DNA from: JBHIFE01 sp046760985
GTDB taxonomy: Bacteria > Chloroflexota > Dehalococcoidia > Dehalococcoidales > RBG-16-60-22
DNA length: 5,335 bases
NCBI GenBank assembly: GCA_046760985.1
Contig: JBHIFE010000093.1
Coordinates: 1-5,335 of the forward strand
Direction of reading: 5' to 3'
Positions 1-5,335 of the stretch are shown here, one piece after another. The notes below the pieces were generated by a model that was not told where the DNA came from, did not search any database, and saw only the letters and a list, made by a program, of their open reading frames with translations. A program made the translations under genes and the position numbers. The first letter of the stretch is position 1. Each line of letters starts with the position of its first letter.

Positions 1-2384
1 GTAGGCGGCTTATATTTTAGGGGGACAAATTGTCCCTTACCTCGGGTGAATAGTTCAGTATGGAGGATTGGGGTACCGGGGTGGTCTTTAGTTGGGCATG
101 GCCACTGCAAGCCATCTTTCTCTAGACGGCGGTAGGAGATGCCTCCATAGCTAGGGGTGAGCTGGGCAATCTCCTCCATAATTTGAGACGGACTGGCAAA
201 ATTAAAGCCGTTACCCTTCCCCATCTTTTGGGCAATCCGGCAGGTAATCCACCAGTCAGGTTTGGCATTGCCTACTGGCTCTATTGCCTGCCTCACTCGC
301 TGTACCCGTCGTTCGGTATTGGTGAAGGTGCCGTCCTTCTCGGCGAAGGTTACCCCGGGTAACACAACGTGAGCCAGTTTGGCTGTCTCGGTCAGGAAGA
401 TGTCCTGAACCACCAGGAATTCCAATTTTTGCAATGCCTCCTCAGCATGCTTCGCTTCAGGCTCACTCAGCACCGGGTTCTCGCCCATAATATAGATTGC
501 CTTGATTTGTTCGTTGTAAGCAGCCTCAATAATCTCGGTGATGGTCAGTCCTGGTTGAGCTGGTAGAGAGCAATCCCAGGCAGTCTCAAACTTTTCCTTA
601 ATCGCCGAGTTGCTTACTGCCTGGTAACCCGGGTAGACATTGGGCAGAGCCCCCATGTCACAGGCACCCTGCACATTATTCTGACCCCGCAGTGGGTTTA
701 CCCCGCTTCCCGGCTTGCCCACATTCCCGGTGAGCATGGCTAGGTTGGCGATAGCGATGACATTATCGGTACCGTGCGAATGCTGGGTGATGCCCATGGC
801 GTAGAGGATAGCTGCTGGGCTATTGGTGGCATACATTCGGGCAGCTTCAACTATCAGCTCTTCGGGTACTCCGGTAGTCTGCTCCACAAAATTAAGGTCA
901 AAGCCCTTGAGTGACTCCTTGAAGGCTTCAAAATTCTCGCAGCGCTCGGTGATAAAAGAAGAGTCAAACAGCTCCTCATCAACAATGACTCGGCACATTC
1001 CCATAATTAGGGCGACATCGGTTCCTGGGTGGTGTTGCAGCCATAGCTCGGCATCGGGGACAAGCTCAATCTCCCGGGGATTAGCCACAATAAGCTTGGC
1101 TCCTTTACGTGCTGCCTTTCTTACTTCCCAGCCAATGACGGGGTGAGTCTCAGTAGTGTTGGTGCCTATAGCCAGGATACACCCGGCGTCGCTAATATCA
1201 CTGATGGAGTTGGTCATTGCTCCACTGCCAAAGCTCTGCACCAGACCAGCTACACTCGGGGAATGGCATAAGCGGGCGCAATGGTCAATATTCTGAGTGC
1301 CCAGCACCGCCCGAGCCAGTTTCTGGATGACGTAGTTCTCCTCGTTGGTGCACTTGGCTGAGGAGATAACGGCTATCTCGTCTGGCTGATAACGACCGAG
1401 CCGGGAGGCAACCTCGTTAAGTGCCTCATCCCAGGTTACCTCAGCAAGCTTTCCATTTTGCCTCATCAAAGGATTGGTCAAACGCTCCGGGTGGCGGATA
1501 AACTCAGCAACACCAAAGCGACCCTTGACACAGAGGCGACCACGATTAACCTCATTGTCTCTATCACCGCTGACCCTTATCACTCGCTCATCCTTAATGC
1601 CTAAATTCATCTGGCAGCCAACGCCACAATAGGGGCAGGTGGTCTTCACTTCACCCGTTGGCTGGTGTGTCTCCTTGGGTATTAGGGCGCCAACCGGGCA
1701 ATGAGCTACACATTCCCCACAGGATGAGCAAAATGATTCTAGCAGCGGTCTATCAGCAAAGGTGACCACCTTCATTGAGTATCCCCGATAGGCTAGGTCA
1801 AGGGAACCACAACCGGTTACCTCATTACAGGTGCGCACACATCGGGCGCAGAGAATACACCGGTTACGGTCAAGGTCAAAGAAGGGGTGACTGGTATCAA
1901 CCTCAAACCTCCCCTCGCTCCGAGACAGACGTAGCTCATGAATGCCCAGATAGTCAACGACCTTCTGTAACTCGCAATGCTCATTTGCCGGACAGAGTAT
2001 ACAGCGGTCAGTTACGGCGACATTGCGCAAACATATCTCATAAGGAGTACAACCATTCTTCTCCGTTCTGCGCTCGCATATCAAACACTCGCTGGGGTGG
2101 TTAACCATGATGAGCTCAAGGGCAGTGCGCCGAACATTATTGACCGCTTCTGTCTCGGTGTGGACTATCATTCCATCGCTAGCCGGGTAGGTGCAGGCGG
2201 GTTGCAATCCACGCACCTTCTCAATTTCAACAACACAAAGGCGGCAACCTCCATATGGTTCCAGGTCAGGGTGATGACATAAGGTGGGGATATAGATTCC
2301 CGCCGCCTTAGCTACCTCAAGCACGGTCATTCCCTTTTTCGCCTTAACCTCTTGACCATTAATGGTTAGTGTGATTCCGTCCAC
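1..2384 (-). CDS. fdhA: Formate dehydrogenase catalytic (alpha) subunit, NuoG-like N-terminus, Cys-type active site; 3'-truncated by window edge
   Basis: Predicted to interconvert formate and CO2 at a Mo/W bis-pterin centre in the cytoplasm; no twin-arginine or other signal peptide is visible. My translation gives 794 uninterrupted codons with no stop before the edge. Domains in order: plant-type [2Fe-2S] (C36, C47, C50, C64); His/Cys cluster region with an expanded cysteine set (H96 to C137); two [4Fe-4S] ferredoxin motifs (C176/C179/C182/C186 and C219/C222/C225/C229); then the FdhF-type domain with its [4Fe-4S] motif C250-x2-C-x3-C257 and C285, followed by K287 of the CVKG motif. The active-site stretch CARLCHSPSVAGL places C373 at the Sec140 position of E. 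coli FDH-H, with H374 as His141. R566 in NPLRGQNNVQGACDMG matches Arg333, and the 193-residue spacing from 373 to 566 equals that in FDH-H. The GTG start is supported by a GGAG box and by an in-frame TGA four codons upstream. The sequence ends at a FVPLKYKPP motif, so the C-terminal pterin-dinucleotide domain (about 100 residues) is missing. Formate specificity is inferred from these residues; other molybdopterin oxidoreductases are less likely. Confidence 0.93.
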   Translation of the reverse strand, partial: MDGITLTINGQEVKAKKGMTVLEVAKAAGIYIPTLCHHPDLEPYGGCRLCVVEIEKVRGLQPACTYPASDGMIVHTETEAVNNVRRTALELIMVNHPSECLICERRTEKNGCTPYEICLRNVAVTDRCILCPANEHCELQKVVDYLGIHELRLSRSEGRFEVDTSHPFFDLDRNRCILCARCVRTCNEVTGCGSLDLAYRGYSMKVVTFADRPLLESFCSSCGECVAHCPVGALIPKETHQPTGEVKTTCPYCGVGCQMNLGIKDERVIRVSGDRDNEVNRGRLCVKGRFGVAEFIRHPERLTNPLMRQNGKLAEVTWDEALNEVASRLGRYQPDEIAVISSAKCTNEENYVIQKLARAVLGTQNIDHCARLCHSPSVAGLVQSFGSGAMTNSISDISDAGCILAIGTNTTETHPVIGWEVRKAARKGAKLIVANPREIELVPDAELWLQHHPGTDVALIMGMCRVIVDEELFDSSFITERCENFEAFKESLKGFDLNFVEQTTGVPEELIVEAARMYATNSPAAILYAMGITQHSHGTDNVIAIANLAMLTGNVGKPGSGVNPLRGQNNVQGACDMGALPNVYPGYQAVSNSAIKEKFETAWDCSLPAQPGLTITEIIEAAYNEQIKAIYIMGENPVLSEPEAKHAEEALQKLEFLVVQDIFLTETAKLAHVVLPGVTFAEKDGTFTNTERRVQRVRQAIEPVGNAKPDWWITCRIAQKMGKGNGFNFASPSQIMEEIAQLTPSYGGISYRRLEKDGLQWPCPTKDHPGTPILHTELFTRGKGQFVPLKYKPP

Positions 2385-2388
2385 AGTG

Positions 2389-2396
2389 TCTCCTCA
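2389..2396 (-). promoter_or_regulatory. Ribosome binding site of fdhA
   Basis: On the minus strand the gap between the two genes reads TGAGGAGACACT, followed by the GTG start. GGAG (2393-2390) lies five bases before the GTG, a good Shine-Dalgarno spacing. The gap directly abuts the TAA of the upstream gene (2399-2397). An in-frame TGA inside it (2396-2394) excludes any upstream start, and the next in-frame ATG (codon 19) would cut into the [2Fe-2S] domain. The tight spacing suggests cotranscription and probably coupled translation. No promoter or terminator is seen in the gap. Confidence 0.8.
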
Positions 2397-5335
2397 TTAT
2401 TCTCGCTCCTCAAGGTCGCACCTCAGGCACCGCATTGCTTCTTCAATCGCCATTTCGTCAGTATAACCGAGTTCCACTTGGCTGAAGTTACTGAGTCGTT
2501 GCTCAACCGGGAGAGTCGGCATCTCTGGTCGCCACTTCTCTTCAGCTTCTTCAAGTGGCGCCATTGCTTCCTCAGGTGGTGCCAGCGTCTCATCAATATT
2601 CCCGCTGCCACCCAGATATTTGTCTATAGAGATTGCTGCTTGTCTGCCGGCAGCAATTGCCTCAATGACCGAAGCCGGTCCAGTTACCGCGTCACCACCG
2701 GCAAAAACTCCATCTCTGGAGGTGGCAAGGGTATCAGGGTCAACCTCAATAACGTTGCCTCGACCAGTAGCCAAATTAAACTGCTGGGGAATCCCCGGAC
2801 GCTGACCGATAGCGGCGATAATGGTGTCAAAGCTCATGATAAACTCGCTGCCCTTAATTGGTTCGGGTCGGCGCCGACCACTGGCATCTATTGCCCCTAG
2901 CTCCATGCGGATGGACTCTAGCTCCACTCTGCCATCTCGGCTGAATATCCTTGATGGCGCTGCTAGGTAGTGAATCTGGACTCCCTCTTTAACAGCCTCC
3001 TCAACTTCCTCCCGGCTAGCCGGCATTTCAGCCTCGGTACGGCGATAGATGATGCTCACTTCCTTGGCTCCAAGGCGAAGTGCCACCCGGGATGCATCTA
3101 TAGCGGCATTACCACCGCCAATAACAGCTACTTTATCTCCCAGTTTTACCTCTTTACCTAAATTCACTTCTCGCAGAAAATTAATGCACTCCATCACCCG
3201 TGGCGAGTCCTCCCCCTCAACTCCTATCCTGAGACCTTGGTGCGCCCCGATGGCTAAAAAGACAGCGTTATAGCCCTCTGCAAACAGTCTATCTATTGAA
3301 TCAACCCGGGTATTTGTCCTTATCTCAACACCAATATCTTCTATCTCCTTAATCTCCGCCCTGAGAATGTCTTTTGGTAGCCGGTAGTCAGGAATGCCAA
3401 CCAGCATCATACCGCCCGGCTCGGGCAGGGCTTCAAATACGGTAACTGAATGCCCACGCTCCGCCAGATAATAGGCAGCAGTCAGTCCGGCTGGTCCTGA
3501 GCCAACGATGGCTACCCCCTTTCCGGTGGCTGGGGCAACCTTAATGTTTCGCTTCCACATGCCGGTGTCATGCTCCCAGGCAAACCGCTTTAACATCCGG
3601 ATGGCAATCGCCTCATCAAGTTGAGCCCGACGGCACTTAGCCTCACAGGGGTGAAAACAAACCAGACCGCAGATGGCGGGGAAGGGTATTTTCTCACGGA
3701 TTACTGCCAGTGACTCGGCGGGCTTCCCTTTAGCAATAAAGCGGAGATAACGCGGTACATCTATCCCCGCCGGGCAAGTATGACTGCACGGAGCAGAGAC
3801 CAACCATCGGCAAACTGCCGCCCGGCAGTGGTGTCTCTTGATGTGTTCTTCATACTCTTCCCGGAAGTAGCGGATAGTGGTCAGCACCGGGTTGGGTGCT
3901 GTTCCCCCCAAGGCGCACAGTGAGCCGGCTTTAATTGATTCACTGAGTTCAAGAAGCAGGTCAATGTCTTCCAGTCTGCCCCTGCCCCGGCTGATATTCT
4001 CCAGTATGTCCAGCATCTGCTTGGTTCCGGCACGACAGGGAACACACTTACCGCACGACTCAGACTGAGTAAAGGAAAGGAAATAACGGGCAACATCAAC
4101 CATACAGGTATCCTCGTCCATTATCACCATCCCGCCAGAACCCATAATAGCACCAGCCTCAGCCAGTGACTCATAGTCAACCGGTCGGTTGAGATGGCTC
4201 ATCGGCAGGCAGCCACCGGAGGGACCGCCGGTCTGCACTGCCTTGAAACGCTTGTTATCAGGAATGCTGCCCCCAATTTCATAGACAATTTCCTGGAGGG
4301 TAATACCCATGGGCACCTCAATAAGTCCGGTGCGATTTATCTTGCCAGCTAGAGCGAAGGTCTTGGTTCCCTTACTTTTCTCCGTACCATAATTGGCATA
4401 CCAGTCACCGCTACGCTGTAAGATGGCTGACACATTAGCCCAGGTTTCCACATTATTAATGTTAGTTGGCTTACCCCATAAACCGGATTGAGCCGGGAAG
4501 GGGGGACGAGGTCTAGGCATCCCTCGTTTGCCTTCAATAGATGCCATCATGGCGGTCTCCTCGCCGCAGACAAAGGCTCCCGCCCCTTCTTTGATTTTTA
4601 GATGAAAACTTAAATCGGAACCGAGAATATTGTCACCTATCAGTCCATACTCTTCCATCTGTTGCAGAGCCAGCTTTAGACGCTCAATAGCCAACGGATA
4701 CTCGGCACGAACATAAATATAGCCATCCGTAGCTCCGATGGCGTAAGCACCGATAAGCATCCCCTCCAGAACAGCGTGAGGGTCGCCTTCCAGAACAGAC
4801 CTGTCCATAAAAGCGCCAGGGTCACCCTCGTCAGCATTGCAGATTAGGTATTTTATCTTTCCTGGAGACTTGTGGCAGAATTCCCACTTCAGACCAGTGG
4901 GGAAGCCAGCACCACCACGCCCTCGCAAGCCTGACTTTTTAATCTCTTCAATCACTTCTTCTGGTGTCATGCCTAATGCTTTCACCAGTCCGCTGTAGCC
5001 ACCCCGAGCAATATATTGGTTGATGCTCTCGGGGTCAATAATCCCGCAATTTCGCAAGGCTATTCTTAACTGGGGTTTAAGCATCGGTAACTCAAAAAGC
5101 TTGGGGATGCCGTCAACGCTGCCATCACCTATAGTACCTAAGGCTAAATCAGGGCGAGGGTTATCATTGATAATGTAATCTTCTATAAGCTGAGGGATGA
5201 TTTCCGGGGTAACATTGCTATAACAGATGCGAGGACGATTTGGCTTAACTATGTCTACTAGAGGCTCATTATAGCAAAGACCGATGCAGCCAACTTGGGT
5301 GATAGTAGCCTCCAAATTGTGCTGTGCTAGTGTGG
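2397..5335 (-). CDS. NuoF-like NADH:FMN subunit fused to a GltD/NfnB-like FAD oxidoreductase; 5'-truncated by window edge
   Basis: Predicted diaphorase subunit of the formate dehydrogenase, passing electrons between iron-sulfur clusters, FMN/NAD(H) and a second FAD/NAD(P)H site. Residues are numbered from the TTG at 5315. Residues 1-50 are the second half of a thioredoxin-like [2Fe-2S] domain (C10-x3-C14). The NuoF core follows: FMN/NADH motifs GLRGRGGAGFPTGLKW (129-144), CNADEGDPGAFMDR (159-172) and GAGAFVCGEETA (244-255); an SLBB-like region near 318-370; and N3-type [4Fe-4S] ligands C421, C424, C427, C467. After a junction near 495-510 comes a GltD-type module: cysteines C510/C514 and C549/C553/C557/C561; FAD motif GSGPAG (605-610); nucleotide motif GGGNAAID (733-740) followed by YRR (757-759), which suggests NADP(H); and the C-terminal FAD motif GVFAGGDA (869-876). 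The tail ends in CLRC (963-966). The frame stays open from the TTG to the window edge (upstream residues TLAQHN), so the TTG is not the real start. It sits 12 bases upstream of fdhA. HydB/HndC of bifurcating hydrogenases are the closest named relatives of the front half; bifurcation itself is inference. Confidence 0.92.
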   Translation of the reverse strand, partial: TLAQHNLEATITQVGCIGLCYNEPLVDIVKPNRPRICYSNVTPEIIPQLIEDYIINDNPRPDLALGTIGDGSVDGIPKLFELPMLKPQLRIALRNCGIIDPESINQYIARGGYSGLVKALGMTPEEVIEEIKKSGLRGRGGAGFPTGLKWEFCHKSPGKIKYLICNADEGDPGAFMDRSVLEGDPHAVLEGMLIGAYAIGATDGYIYVRAEYPLAIERLKLALQQMEEYGLIGDNILGSDLSFHLKIKEGAGAFVCGEETAMMASIEGKRGMPRPRPPFPAQSGLWGKPTNINNVETWANVSAILQRSGDWYANYGTEKSKGTKTFALAGKINRTGLIEVPMGITLQEIVYEIGGSIPDNKRFKAVQTGGPSGGCLPMSHLNRPVDYESLAEAGAIMGSGGMVIMDEDTCMVDVARYFLSFTQSESCGKCVPCRAGTKQMLDILENISRGRGRLEDIDLLLELSESIKAGSLCALGGTAPNPVLTTIRYFREEYEEHIKRHHCRAAVCRWLVSAPCSHTCPAGIDVPRYLRFIAKGKPAESLAVIREKIPFPAICGLVCFHPCEAKCRRAQLDEAIAIRMLKRFAWEHDTGMWKRNIKVAPATGKGVAIVGSGPAGLTAAYYLAERGHSVTVFEALPEPGGMMLVGIPDYRLPKDILRAEIKEIEDIGVEIRTNTRVDSIDRLFAEGYNAVFLAIGAHQGLRIGVEGEDSPRVMECINFLREVNLGKEVKLGDKVAVIGGGNAAIDASRVALRLGAKEVSIIYRRTEAEMPASREEVEEAVKEGVQIHYLAAPSRIFSRDGRVELESIRMELGAIDASGRRRPEPIKGSEFIMSFDTIIAAIGQRPGIPQQFNLATGRGNVIEVDPDTLATSRDGVFAGGDAVTGPASVIEAIAAGRQAAISIDKYLGGSGNIDETLAPPEEAMAPLEEAEEKWRPEMPTLPVEQRLSNFSQVELGYTDEMAIEEAMRCLRCDLEERE
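2544..2585 (-). repeat. Imperfect 21-base tandem repeat in an acidic, proline-rich linker
   Basis: Within the fusion gene, two adjacent heptapeptides LAPPEEA and MAPLEEA (residues 911-924) are encoded by two similar 21-base units. They sit between the last FAD motif and the C-terminal CLRC tail, in a charged stretch that looks like a flexible linker. This is probably a small coding duplication with no separate role. Confidence 0.5.

Noticed and set aside
22..36. Dyad with 7-base arms around one central base, gggacaa-a-ttgtccc, a possible operator
   Set aside because: It lies inside fdhA codons for a conserved-looking GQFVPL segment, cannot form a hairpin with a one-base loop, and has no promoter nearby. 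Chance is the simplest explanation.
369..1146. Plus-strand open frames of 65 and 107 codons opposite the FdhF-type domain
   Set aside because: The minus strand is fully explained by FdhA here, and the plus-strand peptides are low-complexity or Ser-rich with no family resemblance.
1250..1284. Possible selenocysteine (in-frame TGA) at the FdhA active site
   Set aside because: The codon at 1268-1266 reads TGC on the minus strand, so it is an ordinary cysteine.
1775..2282. Overlapping plus-strand open frames opposite the fdhA iron-sulfur domains
   Set aside because: They are antisense to a continuous, motif-rich coding frame, overlap each other and show no recognisable domain.
2385..2396. Possible internal promoter or terminator between the two genes
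   Set aside because: The gap is only 12 bases and is fully accounted for by the ribosome binding site and its spacer.
2478..2900. Plus-strand 140-codon open frame opposite the FAD module
   Set aside because: It is a shadow of the GltD-like coding sequence, with no domain and no convincing ribosome binding site.

Overview
The window holds two adjacent minus-strand genes, both cut by the window edges. Together they look like part of one operon for a soluble, cytoplasmic NAD(P)-linked formate dehydrogenase. About 99% of the sequence is coding, and the only gap is 12 bases between the genes. There are no RNA genes, mobile elements, CRISPR arrays or terminators. The operon promoter is not in view.

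Reading 5'->3' on the minus strand, the first gene (5335 down to 2397) encodes a large flavo-iron-sulfur protein. Its front half is a NuoF/HydB/HndC-type NADH:FMN module with an N3-type [4Fe-4S] site. This is fused to a GltD/NfnB-type FAD and NAD(P)H oxidoreductase module. The reading frame is open to the right edge, so the true start and the first half of an N-terminal thioredoxin-like [2Fe-2S] domain lie outside. The second gene (2384 to 1) encodes the formate dehydrogenase catalytic subunit. A NuoG-like iron-sulfur N-terminus is followed by an FdhF-type molybdopterin domain with cysteine, not selenocysteine, at the active site. It runs off the left edge just before the expected C-terminal molybdopterin-dinucleotide-binding domain.

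The inferred logic is that formate is oxidised at the Mo/W centre and electrons pass along the NuoG-like iron-sulfur wire to the NuoF FMN site, where NAD+ is reduced (or the reverse, as CO2 reduction). The fused FAD module offers a second, probably NADP(H)-using, flavin site. That makes transhydrogenation or flavin-based electron bifurcation possible but unproven. A NuoE-like [2Fe-2S] subunit would be the natural upstream neighbour and is not in the window.

The organism is most likely a strictly anaerobic bacterium with formate or Wood-Ljungdahl type metabolism. From general resemblance of the fusion and the Cys-type enzyme, anaerobic Chloroflexota (Dehalococcoidia-like) or a similar subsurface or sediment anaerobe is a plausible but low-confidence guess. 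Nothing in the window fixes the taxonomy.
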